Positions 8,630 through 18,500 of a stretch of 64,000 bases of DNA are shown one piece after another. The notes beneath the pieces are model-generated. The model was not told the DNA's origin. It saw nothing but the letters and a program-made list of their open reading frames with translations, and searched no databases. Where the stretch lies: NCBI GenBank assembly GCA_964504565.1, contig CAZDEY010000005.1:186001-250000 (forward strand), in the 5' to 3' direction. A program made the position numbers and the translations under genes. The DNA comes from Cesiribacter sp964504565. Lineage in GTDB: Bacteria > Bacteroidota > Bacteroidia > Cytophagales > Cyclobacteriaceae. Within the stretch, counting starts at the first letter, position 1; every line of letters starts with the position of its first letter.

Positions 8630-9166
8630 ATGCAACATCGCGTAATTCTAGAGGATAGTCGGCTGGAAATTATACTCCGTCGGCTTTGCGAGCAACTTAT
8701 AGAAAATCATTTTCACTTTAATGATGCCTGTATTTTAGGTCTGCAGCCCCGGGGCGTGTTTTTGGCTCGGCGTATCCATAGCCTTCTGCAAGAATTAACC
8801 GGTGATACTATTGCCTACGGCGAACTGGACGCTACCTTCTACCGCGATGACTTCCGCCGCCGCGATCAGCCCCTGCGCCCTAACGCTACCAATGTTCCTT
8901 TTATAATAGAGGGAAAAAAAGTTATTCTGATTGATGATGTGTTGTATACCGGCCGCACCGTGCGGGCCGCTATGGATGCTATGAATGCATTTGGCCGGCC
9001 TAATAAGGTAGAGTTACTGGTACTTATTAATCGCCGGTATAGCCGCGATTTGCCAATTGAACCTACCTATGTAGGGCTAGCAGTACATACCCTTAAAAGC
9101 CAAAAGGTTTTGGTAGAGTGGCAGGAAGAAACCAGCGGAAAAAATCAGGTTTCATTAGTTGAGTAA
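8630..9166 (+). CDS. pyrR: PyrR-type uracil phosphoribosyltransferase / pyr regulator
   Basis: 178 aa, the normal PyrR length. The type I phosphoribosyltransferase loop ILIDDVLYTGRTVRAAMDA (residues about 102-120) binds PRPP; the N-terminal LRRLCEQLIENH helix and the PTYVGLAVHT segment also fit PyrR. Known PyrR proteins convert uracil plus PRPP to UMP and, in Firmicutes, bind pyr mRNA to cause attenuation. The neighbouring pyrB 162 nt downstream supports a pyrimidine role. I could not find a PyrR-binding loop in the leader, so the regulatory function is not shown here. ATG start is clear. Confidence 0.88.
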   Translation: MQHRVILEDSRLEIILRRLCEQLIENHFHFNDACILGLQPRGVFLARRIHSLLQELTGDTIAYGELDATFYRDDFRRRDQPLRPNATNVPFIIEGKKVILIDDVLYTGRTVRAAMDAMNAFGRPNKVELLVLINRRYSRDLPIEPTYVGLAVHTLKSQKVLVEWQEETSGKNQVSLVE

Positions 9167-9187
9167 ATATGCGGAGATATGATAAAT

Positions 9188-9226
9188 TGGTGCTTGGCCT
9201 AGGCGGCCCCGTGCTTGGTACTTGGT
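9188..9226. repeat. Dispersed intergenic repeat, copy 2
   Basis: Core GGCCTAGGCGGCCCCGTGCT, matching the reverse complement of 8455-8500, followed by GTGCTTGGTACTTGGTAC in which the CTTGGTA word is repeated. It lies 20-60 nt after the pyrR stop and forms an inverted pair around that gene. Confidence 0.6.
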
Positions 9227-9297
9227 ACAAGGTAATGTAGTAGGTATTAAAATTTGGTTTCATGTCTCAAATCTAACTTCTAGCTTCTAATTTCCAG

Positions 9298-9319
9298 CTC
9301 ATAACCTCACCAATTCACT
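9298..9319 (+). repeat. Direct repeat upstream of pyrB (copy 2)
   Basis: CTCATAACCTC followed by AATTCACT, the same orientation and layout as 8504-8525. It ends 9 nt before the pyrB start codon and is preceded by a CTTCTAA-type degenerate word repeat (9272-9292). Confidence 0.45.
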
Positions 9320-9328
9320 CCTTATATC

Positions 9329-10252
9329 ATGCAGCAGTTAAGCGTAAAGCATCTTTTGGGCATTAAAAACATTACTACTGAGGATATCCAACTGATTTTT
9401 GAAACGGCCGATAGCTTTAAGGAGGTAATTAACCGCCCTATTAAAAAAGTACCTTCCCTGCGCGATATAACCATTGCCAATATATTTTTTGAAAACTCAA
9501 CCCGTACGCGCCTAAGTTTTGAACTGGCCGAAAAGCGCCTCTCAGCCGATATTGTTAACTTTTCTACCTCTAACAGTTCGGTTAAAAAGGGCGAAACGCT
9601 GTTGGATACCGTAAATAATATTTTGGCAATGAAGGTAGATATGGTGGTGATGCGCCATAGCAGCCCCGGTGCCCCGCACTTTTTGAGCCGCCATATAAGT
9701 GCCAACATCGTAAATGCCGGCGATGGTACCCACGAACACCCTACCCAAGCCTTGCTGGATAGTTATTCAATTAGAGAAAAACTAGGCGATGTAGCTGGGA
9801 AAAAGGTGGTAATTATCGGTGATATTCTGCATAGCCGCGTGGCCCTTTCCAATATATTTTGCTTACAGAAATTAGGTGCTGAGGTTATGGTTTGCGGACC
9901 AAATACCCTGTTACCTAAGTACATAAAAGAGCTAGGCGTAAAAGTAGAATTAGATGTTGATAAAGCCCTGCAGTGGTGCGATGTCGCCAACGTATTGCGC
10001 ATTCAACTGGAACGCCAGCAAGCCAAGTACTTTCCCAGCCTGCGCGAGTATACCCTATACTACGGCATTGACCAGGAGCGCCTGGCTAAGCTGGATAAGG
10101 AAATAGTAATTATGCACCCCGGCCCCATAAACCGAGGGGTAGAGCTGGCTTCAGATGTAGCCGATGCTGATAATGCCATTATTCTAGATCAGGTACAAAA
10201 TGGAGTGGCTACCCGTATGGCAGTATTGTACTTGCTGGCCCAGCAGAAGTAG
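9329..10252 (+). CDS. pyrB: Aspartate carbamoyltransferase catalytic subunit
   Basis: 307 aa, full length. It condenses carbamoyl phosphate and aspartate to carbamoyl-aspartate, the first committed step of pyrimidine synthesis, in the cytoplasm. Diagnostic motifs: FFENSTRTRLSFE (carbamoyl-phosphate loop), the Ser/Lys loop SSVKKGETLLD, DGTHEHPTQALLD, and the C-terminal MHPGPINRGVEL that binds aspartate. No regulatory PyrI partner is adjacent. It sits downstream of pyrR in the same direction with a repeat-rich 162-nt spacer. Its TAG is followed without any gap by the stop of the convergent pheA gene. Confidence 0.95.
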   Translation: MQQLSVKHLLGIKNITTEDIQLIFETADSFKEVINRPIKKVPSLRDITIANIFFENSTRTRLSFELAEKRLSADIVNFSTSNSSVKKGETLLDTVNNILAMKVDMVVMRHSSPGAPHFLSRHISANIVNAGDGTHEHPTQALLDSYSIREKLGDVAGKKVVIIGDILHSRVALSNIFCLQKLGAEVMVCGPNTLLPKYIKELGVKVELDVDKALQWCDVANVLRIQLERQQAKYFPSLREYTLYYGIDQERLAKLDKEIVIMHPGPINRGVELASDVADADNAIILDQVQNGVATRMAVLYLLAQQK

Positions 10253-11332
10253 TTACAGCATTTTAGCGTAACTGCCCAGCCATACAACACTTTCTTGGTT
10301 TTGCTGCAATATTTCCTGCACGTTGCTATTATTTTTGTGCCCGTCAAATTCTATATAGAACCACGCAGTAAATTGCTTATTGCCCGGTACCGGGCGGCTT
10401 TCGATTTTAGTTAGGTTAATGCCTCGCTGATGAAATTCTTGCAGAAAGGAGGCCAAGCTGCCCGGCTTATTAGGTAACTTAGCAATTATAGTGGTTTTGT
10501 TAGATGGGCCGGCCTGGTTCTCAAAATCTTTAGCCAGTATTAGAAAGCGCGTCATATTATCATCGGCATCTTCTATGTTTTCAAAAATAAGCGGCAGCTT
10601 GTGAAGTTTAGCCGCTACTGAAGAACACAGGGCCACTGTGGTAAGCCCTTCTTCCGCCGCCCGGCGGGCAGCCTCCGAGGTTGAATCCACCGATACCATA
10701 TCTACCGGCTTACCTTGCAGGTACTTCTGTATAAAATTTTGGCACTGCCTAAAAGCAATATCTTTAGAGTAAATAGTTTTTATATCTTGAATACTATTAG
10801 CCGTGCCCGCCAGGCAAAAGTGTATAGGTTGGGCTACTTCTGCTACAATTTTCAGATCGAATTTCTCCAGATTATCCAGGGTTTCGGGTACTGCGCCGGC
10901 CTGGTTATTTTCAATAGGTACTACGCCAAAGCGGGCTTTTTGGGTAACTACAGCTTCAAACACTGCGTGAATGGAGGGTAAGGCTAAATATTCGCTCATG
11001 GCCCCAAAGCGGCTTTCGGCGGCGGCGTGGGTAAACGAACCTTCCGGACCCAGGTAGGCAACTTTTTCGGGAAGTTCCAGGTTGCGACTAGCGGCAAAGA
11101 TTTCTAGAAATATTGCTTCTATAGCCTCTTTGTTCAGTAAGCCCGCGGTTTTAGCATATAGTCGGTTTATAATTTCTTGCTCCCGCTCCGGGCGATAAAT
11201 TACCGTGTTTTCCTGTTTTTTAAGCTTGCCTACTTCTTTTACTATTTGCATACGCTGGTTTAGTAGCTCAAGAAGCTGGTCGTCAATAGCATTTATTTGT
11301 TGCCTAAACTGGGCAAGTGTATCGGGGTTCAT
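10253..11332 (-). CDS. pheA: Bifunctional chorismate mutase / prephenate dehydratase
   Basis: 359 aa P-protein of phenylalanine synthesis. Domains in order: AroQ chorismate mutase (residues about 1-85, RQQINAIDDQLLELLNQRMQ), prephenate dehydratase (about 90-270, opening VAYLGPEGSFTHAAAE, with DNMTRFLIL as the catalytic Thr-Arg-Phe signature), and an ACT domain (about 285-359, LTKIESRPV) that gives feedback inhibition by phenylalanine in the family. The ATG start places the mutase helix correctly. Its stop codon directly abuts that of convergent pyrB (zero spacing), so neither gene has room for a terminator. Confidence 0.93.
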   Translation of the reverse strand: MNPDTLAQFRQQINAIDDQLLELLNQRMQIVKEVGKLKKQENTVIYRPEREQEIINRLYAKTAGLLNKEAIEAIFLEIFAASRNLELPEKVAYLGPEGSFTHAAAESRFGAMSEYLALPSIHAVFEAVVTQKARFGVVPIENNQAGAVPETLDNLEKFDLKIVAEVAQPIHFCLAGTANSIQDIKTIYSKDIAFRQCQNFIQKYLQGKPVDMVSVDSTSEAARRAAEEGLTTVALCSSVAAKLHKLPLIFENIEDADDNMTRFLILAKDFENQAGPSNKTTIIAKLPNKPGSLASFLQEFHQRGINLTKIESRPVPGNKQFTAWFYIEFDGHKNNSNVQEILQQNQESVVWLGSYAKML

Positions 11333-11393
11333 ATAGTTTGGGTTCAGTAGGTTAACTTAGCTGACCGCCGTGGTTAAACCAAACTAAGGGGCA

Positions 11394-11428
11394 TAAAAAA
11401 AGCCCACCCTAAAACCAGGGTAGGCCTT
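11394..11428 (-). terminator. Terminator after the small conserved gene
   Basis: On the minus strand a 12-bp stem with two G-T wobbles and a 6-nt loop (11428 to 11400) is followed by a run of seven T (11401-11395). It ends the transcript of the gene at 11451-11795. Confidence 0.75.
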
Positions 11429-11450
11429 GCTGTACAAATTTTAACTAATT

Positions 11451-11795
11451 CTAGTGATCGCGCGTATCGGGCGAGTTTACCTTGGTAGTGTTAGTCTGGT
11501 CGTTCATTTTGTCAATAACACTGTTTACGCCATCATCGGCGTAAGTACCGTACGCATTGCTAATGTAACCTTTACCCTCATCGCCCGCAATAGCGTATAA
11601 AATAGCCATATCGTCCGGATTGCTTTCGCCTTCAAACCTAAACTCGTTGGTAATAGTCATGCTTGAAGCCTGATAGCTATTGCCGTCGCGGTCTTTCAAG
11701 TCGCCGTCTTTCACTATAAATTCAGTTTTATACCCCTGGTCTTGCAACTCCGCAATTTTAGCGGTCATGGGGTCGCGGTATTCTTTATTTTCCAT
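11451..11795 (-). CDS. Small conserved Bacteroidota protein, function unknown
   Basis: 114 aa, acidic and soluble. The core reads IAELQDQGYKTEFIVKDGDL, then FEGESNPDDMAILYAIAGDE and GYISNAYGTYADDG. This pattern (a leading helix, an ExxFRFEGExxPDDxAILYAI block, then GxxxxAYGxY) recurs in small Bacteroidota proteins often mislabelled as phosphoribosylpyrophosphate synthetase; it has no PRPP motif and the function is not known. It is monocistronic: a terminator follows, and the CBS-type gene diverges upstream. Confidence 0.75.
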   Translation of the reverse strand: MENKEYRDPMTAKIAELQDQGYKTEFIVKDGDLKDRDGNSYQASSMTITNEFRFEGESNPDDMAILYAIAGDEGKGYISNAYGTYADDGVNSVIDKMNDQTNTTKVNSPDTRDH

Positions 11796-11903
11796 GGTTG
11801 ATGATTGATATCTTAAAAATAAAGAACGGAATTACCTAAGGCTATGTTTTGAAAACTAGTAGGATAAGCAACTAAGGTAATGGCAAAGGCTTAATATTTA
11901 TTG

Positions 11904-11911
11904 TACCTTTG
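11904..11911 (+). promoter_or_regulatory. Candidate -7 element for the cystathionine beta-synthase gene
   Basis: TACCTTTG fits TAnnTTTG and lies 22 nt upstream of the ATG at 11934. It argues that the longer reading frame from a TTG at 11901 is not used, since that codon lies upstream of the promoter box. Confidence 0.45.
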
Positions 11912-11933
11912 TCGGCATAAAATTTTCAGTATA

Positions 11934-13310
11934 ATGTACTACAATTCTATAATTGAAACTATTGGTAATACCCCGCTGGTAAAGCTTAACAAAGTAAACC
12001 GGGGCATAAAAGGCACTATTTTGGTTAAAGTGGAATACTTTAACCCCGGCAACTCCATGAAGGACCGTATGGCCATTAAAATGGTAGAAGATGCTGAGAA
12101 AGCCGGAATACTAAAGCCTGGGGGCACAATTATAGAAGGCACCAGCGGCAACACCGGCATGGGCCTGGCCTTGGCCGCCATTAGCAAAGGTTATAAGTGC
12201 ATTTTTACTATGGCCGATAAGCAGTCGCAGGAAAAAATTGATATACTTAGGGCGGTAGGGGCCGAGGTGGTTGTTTGCCCTACTAACGTATCGCCTACCG
12301 ATCCGCGCTCGTACTATTCGGTAGCTAAAAAACTCAATCAGGATATACCTAACTCCTTCTACCCTAACCAGTACGATAACCTAAGCAATACCGCCGCCCA
12401 CTACGAAACCACCGGCCCGGAAATTTGGCGCGATACGGCCGGAAAGATAACCCACTATGCGGCCGGCGTAGGTACGGGAGGTTCTATGTGCGGTACTTCA
12501 AAATACCTAAAAGAGCAGAACCCCGATATAGTAACGGTAGGAATTGATACCTACGGTTCGGTTTTTAAGAAGTATAAGGAAACCGGCGAGTTTGATGAAA
12601 AGGAAATTTACCCCTACCTGACCGAGGGTATTGGCGAGGATATTCTGCCTAAGAACGTTGATTTTAGCTTAATTGACCACTTTGTAAAAGTTACCGATAA
12701 GGATTCGGCAATTATGACCCGCCGCCTGGCTCGGGAAGAAGGTCTTTTTGTGGGTTGGAGTTGCGGTTCGGCAGTTTTTGGTGCGCTGGAATGGGCTAAG
12801 GATAACCTGACCGATGAGGATACCATGGTTATAATTTTGCCCGACCACGGCACCCGCTATCTGAATAAAATCTATAATGACGGATGGATGCGTTCGCACG
12901 GGTTTATGGAAAGTGGTGATTATGCCACTGCCGGCGATATTATTAAAAACCAGAACGGCAACGGCAAACTAATTACGGTAGAGAGTTCAGCCAAAGTTGC
13001 CGAGGCCATTCGGATTATGGATAGTCACGGCGTTTCGCAATTGCCGGTTACCCAGGGTAATGACTTTGTAGGAAGCTTAACTGATAATAAGCTGCTAAGT
13101 CAAATTCTGGACGACCCTAAGCTTAAAGATAAGCAGGTGAGGGAGGTTATGGATGCCCCTTTTCAGTTTGTAGCAGCTCATAATACTATAGATGTTCTAT
13201 CATCAGTCTTAAAAGACAGGTATCAGGCCATTATGGTTCGTGACGAAAATAACGAGCCTCATATTATTACCCAGCACGATGTGTTAATGAGCCTGATGGA
13301 AAAGAATTAA
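11934..13310 (+). CDS. Cystathionine beta-synthase-type PLP enzyme with CBS domain pair
   Basis: 458 aa from ATG 11934. The first about 320 residues are a fold-type II PLP enzyme: IIETIGNTPLVKL, the PLP lysine in NPGNSMKDRMA, the substrate loop EGTSGNTGMGLA, and the phosphate loop GVGTGGSMCGTSKYL. The last about 120 residues form two CBS domains (VAEAIRIMDSHGVSQLPV; VREVMDAPFQFV). This architecture equals cystathionine beta-synthase, which condenses serine or an activated serine with homocysteine; some bacterial members act as cysteine synthases, and sequence alone does not separate them. CBS domains bind adenosyl ligands in the family. A perfect terminator follows. Confidence 0.88.
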   Translation: MYYNSIIETIGNTPLVKLNKVNRGIKGTILVKVEYFNPGNSMKDRMAIKMVEDAEKAGILKPGGTIIEGTSGNTGMGLALAAISKGYKCIFTMADKQSQEKIDILRAVGAEVVVCPTNVSPTDPRSYYSVAKKLNQDIPNSFYPNQYDNLSNTAAHYETTGPEIWRDTAGKITHYAAGVGTGGSMCGTSKYLKEQNPDIVTVGIDTYGSVFKKYKETGEFDEKEIYPYLTEGIGEDILPKNVDFSLIDHFVKVTDKDSAIMTRRLAREEGLFVGWSCGSAVFGALEWAKDNLTDEDTMVIILPDHGTRYLNKIYNDGWMRSHGFMESGDYATAGDIIKNQNGNGKLITVESSAKVAEAIRIMDSHGVSQLPVTQGNDFVGSLTDNKLLSQILDDPKLKDKQVREVMDAPFQFVAAHNTIDVLSSVLKDRYQAIMVRDENNEPHIITQHDVLMSLMEKN

Positions 13311-13338
13311 TCCTCTAATTCTAGCAAGATTTTAGTGG

Positions 13339-13370
13339 AAATAGCTCGCTCCGGCGGGCTATTTGTTTTT
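13339..13370 (+). terminator. Terminator after the CBS-type gene
   Basis: An 11-bp stem with one G-T wobble, AAATAGCTCGC (13339-13349) and GCGGGCTATTT (13354-13364), with a TCCG loop and GTTTTT tail. The rest of the gap, 13371-13703, is very AT-rich with no ORF; it presumably holds the promoter of the following operon, but I could not fix boxes with confidence. Confidence 0.8.
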
Positions 13371-13703
13371 GCTTAATGTATGGTCATTCATTACAGGGTA
13401 AGAATAAATATTCGCTTCTTTAAATTAAGACGGAATATAATTTCTTTTTAATTAAATTTTCAGTATAAAAATATGCATAATTCGAATTTTACAGAATTAA
13501 CTATCTAAAATAAACAGAATTGTAATTTTCTTATACTATTTTGGACTAAGTTATTTAACTTGTTCATTTCTAACAAGACGTAGCCAGCCTATTTAAATCA
13601 TAAGTAAAATTAATTTTTACTTAAATTTCTTACACTATAAACGGCGGCCCACATACTATAAAGTATGCCTAAGCCATATTTAGCAGTAAATTGCTAAATA
13701 GAA

Positions 13704-15506
13704 ATGCGACTTATACTGTCCATATTAATTGGGTTTTGCCTTTGGAATACTACTGTATATAGCCAGCAATTGGCTGTACAGGTAAAAAATACCAAAGGTA
13801 AATCTGTGCAGAATCTGGCAATTGCTGTGCAGGACGGTGACTTTGTTTCTACTAATATCGAAGGCAGCCTGGTATTAAATTTGGATGAGCCACTGCGCAT
13901 GCCTATACGGGTAGAAACCGAAGACGAACGCTTTGAAGTTAAGCAGGTAGCCTACCGAGAGGATGCCCGGGAACTGCTGGTAACTGTAGAGCGCCTGTTA
14001 GGAGCCGATGAAATTACCCAAATACTTCTTCAGGATTCGCTAGGCAACCCATTTGCCAACCAGGGTATTCGCTACAATCGTTTATTGCTTACTACCGACA
14101 ACAAGGGAATTATTACCTTAGAAGAACCACAACTGGCCAGCGAGCCGGTTATGCCGGTTTCCGGTTTTAGTCTGGCCGGTAGAGAATTTAAGCCGAGCCA
14201 ACATACGCTAATAGTAACGCTAAAACCAGTTAAGCCGCAACCATATGATGAAGGAAAAACGATAGCCCCGGCTACAGCCGACGCTTTAGTAGAGAGCTAC
14301 GAACAGGATTTTGACCGGATTACCGAAGAACTGGCCGCCGAACGCTACTTCTTTGAAAAGAAAAACGAAGAGATACGTGACGAAATTCTTACGATTCAGG
14401 AAAAACTAATCAATGAAAACCAGATAAGTCCTGAGCAAAAACAAGAGTTACGCAAGCATTTGTCGGGCCTAGAGCAAGCGTTAGATGAAAACAGCGAGGC
14501 TATTAAACGTTCCGAAGCCCGCACGCGCGATGCTCTAAACCGCCTAAAGTTGCTGTTGGTTGAAAAGGATTCTTTAAACCGTATGGCGTTAGGCAGAATT
14601 CAGCAAGTAGAAGCCGAACGCCAGCAAGATCAGATAGAGTTTAAGAAGAAAGCGGCCACTTACGCGGCTATTATATTAGGCTTGTTGGTGATTTTGGTAG
14701 TAATATACGTGTCGGCTATTAAGTACCGCAAGCAAAAAAACTGGCTCAAAGAGGTTAACCGCCGATTAAAAAGTTTGCAAGGTGAATTAACGCATAATAT
14801 TAAAGAGTTAAGCCATAGCCGCCTGCAAATTGAGGAGCACAATCAACAATTGGAAACCTTCGTATATAAAGCTTCGCACGATATAAAAGGCCCGTTGCGC
14901 TCAATTATGGGGCTCACTCAGGTGGGGCAAATGGAGGTTAAGGAAGAAGCTGCGCTGGAATACTTCGGCTTGATTCATAAAAGCACCAAGCGGTTAGATA
15001 ATTTGCTGATGGACTTGTTGCGCTTAACCAAAACCAAACAGGCCGAGCTGGAGAAAGAACCAATTAACCTGCAGCAAATGCTGGACGAGGTGGTTCAGAG
15101 TTTCTCTAATTCCAAAAATTTTCCGCTGATACATATTGAGCAGCACCTGGAAGAAGGCATTGAATTTAGCAGCGACGCTAAACTCATGTACTCGGTAATC
15201 CAGAACTTTGTAGAGAACGGTATTAAGTACTGCGACCCTCATAAGGAACGGCCATTCTTAAAAATTAGATTTTGGCAGGAGGCTACCGAAACCCATATGG
15301 AGTTTAAGGATAATGGGTTGGGTATAGCCCAAGAACACTTGCCGAAAATCTTCGAAATGTTCTATAAAATTGATTCCAGTTCCGATGGCACCGGCTTGGG
15401 ACTGCATATAGTTAAAATTACCATAGAGAAACTGGGTGGATATTTAAAGGTACGCAGTAGCGAAGGGAAAGGCTCGGTATTTCTGCTAAGTTTTCCTAAT
15501 CAGTAA
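13704..15506 (+). CDS. Membrane sensor histidine kinase
   Basis: 600 aa. Signal peptide (MRLILSILIGFCLWNTTVYSQ), a periplasmic beta-rich region resembling tandem carboxypeptidase-like or Ig-like units (about 22-180), a long coiled coil (about 195-310), one transmembrane helix (about 317-339), a second coil, HisKA with phospho-acceptor His near 392 (KASHDIKGPLRSIMGL), and HATPase_c (NFVENGIKYCD, DNGLGIAQEHL, DGTGLGLHIVK). No receiver domain is attached and no regulator gene is adjacent. It ends 4 nt before the giant adhesin gene, so kinase and secreted adhesin are probably one transcription unit. Confidence 0.88.
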   Translation: MRLILSILIGFCLWNTTVYSQQLAVQVKNTKGKSVQNLAIAVQDGDFVSTNIEGSLVLNLDEPLRMPIRVETEDERFEVKQVAYREDARELLVTVERLLGADEITQILLQDSLGNPFANQGIRYNRLLLTTDNKGIITLEEPQLASEPVMPVSGFSLAGREFKPSQHTLIVTLKPVKPQPYDEGKTIAPATADALVESYEQDFDRITEELAAERYFFEKKNEEIRDEILTIQEKLINENQISPEQKQELRKHLSGLEQALDENSEAIKRSEARTRDALNRLKLLLVEKDSLNRMALGRIQQVEAERQQDQIEFKKKAATYAAIILGLLVILVVIYVSAIKYRKQKNWLKEVNRRLKSLQGELTHNIKELSHSRLQIEEHNQQLETFVYKASHDIKGPLRSIMGLTQVGQMEVKEEAALEYFGLIHKSTKRLDNLLMDLLRLTKTKQAELEKEPINLQQMLDEVVQSFSNSKNFPLIHIEQHLEEGIEFSSDAKLMYSVIQNFVENGIKYCDPHKERPFLKIRFWQEATETHMEFKDNGLGIAQEHLPKIFEMFYKIDSSSDGTGLGLHIVKITIEKLGGYLKVRSSEGKGSVFLLSFPNQ

Positions 15507-15510
15507 TACC

Positions 15511-18500
15511 ATGAAAAGGATACTGCTTATAGCCATACTACTTATAAGCAGACTGGCGGTTATCGCCCAGTCTCACCAGACTGTGGATAACCACGCCGGA
15601 ATCTGGGATCTAAGATCGACCTGGCAAAACAATTGGAACGGGATATACGCAACTACCAGCTTTTCCGAAGAAGTACAGATTTACGGACAGGTAACCCGCG
15701 GAAGCACGGTATCGGCCAAGAACCTGACCTTTACCGGCACCGGTGCTAAATTGGTAGTGTATGACACCTTGCAAATTTTTGACCACCTAAGCCTTAAAAA
15801 TGGAGCTCAGCTAGAAGTTGCTGCCGGTGGGGTTCTAATAATTCACGGAGATTATAGCCAGGATGTCACCTCTTCCGCCATTAATAATGGTACAGTAGTT
15901 ATTCACGGCTCAATAACTATAGCCCTTGGTTCATCAATTGTAAATAATGGGTCGGTTTATACTGAGGAAGCTTCTGCTTACGGCTCCTATACTACCAAGA
16001 GTCATAGTGATTTGGAAGCCGAGAATAGCCAACTGTACCGATTTGGTATGAGCAATGTAATTAGTATATACTGCGCGGGTTCCAACTCCGGCAAGCTCAT
16101 GATTAGTGGTGACATAGGAGAAGTTTACCGGTGGGAAAAAAGTAATGACCGGTTTGAAAGTGATATTCAGCCCATAGCCAATACAACCAAGCAACTTACG
16201 TATTCAAACCTTAGCGAAACTACCTACTACCGGGTGTATTTTCGCGATACTGCCAAAAATGCCGACGTATATAGCTTTTATGCGGCCGTACTAATTTACG
16301 ATGATCCGCTAATCGGTACTGTGGTAGGTGCCAGCCAGGTGTGCAACGGAAGTAGTACAACCTATAGCCTTAGCGGGCAGCATAGCGATGTAGTAAGGTG
16401 GGAGTGGAGTACGGATAATTTTGCCGCCGATATTCAAACTTTGGTTACTAATGGGGAAACCTTAACACTAACCCCTACGGCCGATACCCAGGTGAGGGCA
16501 ATATTTTCTAATAATAACTGCTCCGAAGCTAGAAGTGCGAGTTTCAGCACTCTCATTTCAACTCCACCTACTGCTGGTACCATTAGCGGTCCGGCTACGC
16601 TATGCCAGGGCCACCCCGGTAATTATACGCTTAGTGGGTACAGCGGAACCATTAAAAGGTGGGAGTGGAGTACCGACGACTTTACCAGTGATGTACAACC
16701 TATAGTAACATCGGCATCCAATATTTCGCTAAGCCCAACTAGTAACATTAAGGTAAGGGCGGTGGTAGGCAGCGGGGCCTGCAGCGAAACCACTACCGCC
16801 CCTCTAGCCATAACTGTACGTGCCAACCCAATAGGCGGAACTCTAAGTGGAAGTACTCAGGCCTGCAGCGGCAGTACGGTTACCTATACCCTTTCATCGT
16901 ACAGCGGTACTATAACTAGGTGGGAGTGGAGTACCGATAATTTTGCTACTACTATAAATACAGTAAGTAATACAACCAGTACTTTAGTATTTACTGTAAA
17001 CCAAACCATTAGTGTACGGGCGGTACTAAGTAATAACCCCTGTACCGAAGTATGTAGCTCGGTAATTACTACTCAGGCCGATGCTCAGCCGGTAGGCGGC
17101 ACCTTAAGTGGTGATACGCAAGTTTGTACTGGTACTGAGGTAACCTATACCCTAAGTGGCCACAGTGGTACTATAGTAAAATGGGAAACTAGTAGCGATA
17201 ATTTTGCTTCCGATATTACCGCTATCGCCAACTCATCATCTAGCCTAAGCCTTACCGTAAACTCTGATATAGCCGTGCGTGCTGTAGTAGGTAACGGAGT
17301 TTGTAGCGAAGTTTACTCTACTGCATTAACTACTCAAGCGGATGTTCAGCCAATGGGTGGTACAATTAGCGGCAGCAGCCAAACCTGCGAAGGCTCAACG
17401 GTTACCTACACCCTAAGCGGTTATAGCGGAAGCATAATTCGCTGGGAAACCAGCACGGATAATTTCACTTCGGATATAACCACAATAGGTAGTACATCGG
17501 CTTCAATAACTCAAACTATAAATGCTACAATCTTCGTAAGGGCAATAGTAGGTAATGGGGTTTGTGCCGATGTAATGAGTAATACGCTTACTACTTCTGT
17601 GGATGCTGCCCCGGCGGCCGGTTATATTAGCGGAACGGATCAGATATGTGAGGGTACTGATGTAGCCTATACCCTAAGCGGCTACAGCGGAACTATAATT
17701 CGGTGGGAAAGCAGTGTAGATAATTTTAGCGGTGATGTTCAGCTTATTGGTAATAACAGTAGTACGTTGGAGGTTACACCCACTCAGGATATTTGGGTTA
17801 GAGCAGTTATTGGGAATGGCTCCTGTGCCGAGGTAATTACCCCGGCTTTCTATACAAAGGTTGATGCCCAGCCAATTGCCGGTAGTATTTCCGGTAATAA
17901 TCGGGTTTGTGCGGGTTCTACCAACCTATATACCCTTAGTGCCTACAGCGGAAATGTTCAAGGCTGGCAGGCTAGTACTGATAATTTTGCTTCTGATGTT
18001 CGGAACATATCCAATTCTACTTCTACCCTAAACTTTACGGTTACCCAAAACATTTGGCTAAGGGCTATTATAAATAATGGGGTATGCCCTCCGGTTTACA
18101 CTCCGGTAATCCAGATTGAAACCGATGAGGCTCCGCAAAGTGGTGATATTACCGGACCTGGTTTAGTGTGCGAAGGCGCGGATCTAGCCTATACCCTGAC
18201 TAATTACAAAGGCAGTATAATCCGGTGGGAAACCAGTTCCGATGGCTTCGGAAGCGATATTCAACCTATAGCCAACACTACTTCTGTATTAAGTTTTACT
18301 GCCAGTGCCACTATTTCGGTGCGGGCTATTGTAGGCAACGGAGTTTGCCCTGAAGTAGCCAGTACCGCAATAACTACTCAGGTAGATGCCCGCCCGATTG
18401 CCGGCAGTATTTCCGGGGCCCCCGTAATTTGTGCGGGCAATTCTAATACGCTTACCCTCAATAGCTATTCCGGTACCGTTATTCGATGGGAATCTTCTGC

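Noticed and set aside
8613..9330. PyrR RNA-binding loop (attenuator) upstream of pyrR or pyrB
   Set aside because: I found no ARUCCnGnGAGGYU-like loop and no alternative terminator pair in either leader.
13371..13703. Small gene or RNA in the AT-rich gap before the kinase
   Set aside because: No ORF with a plausible start, and no hairpin beyond the terminator at 13339, could be supported.
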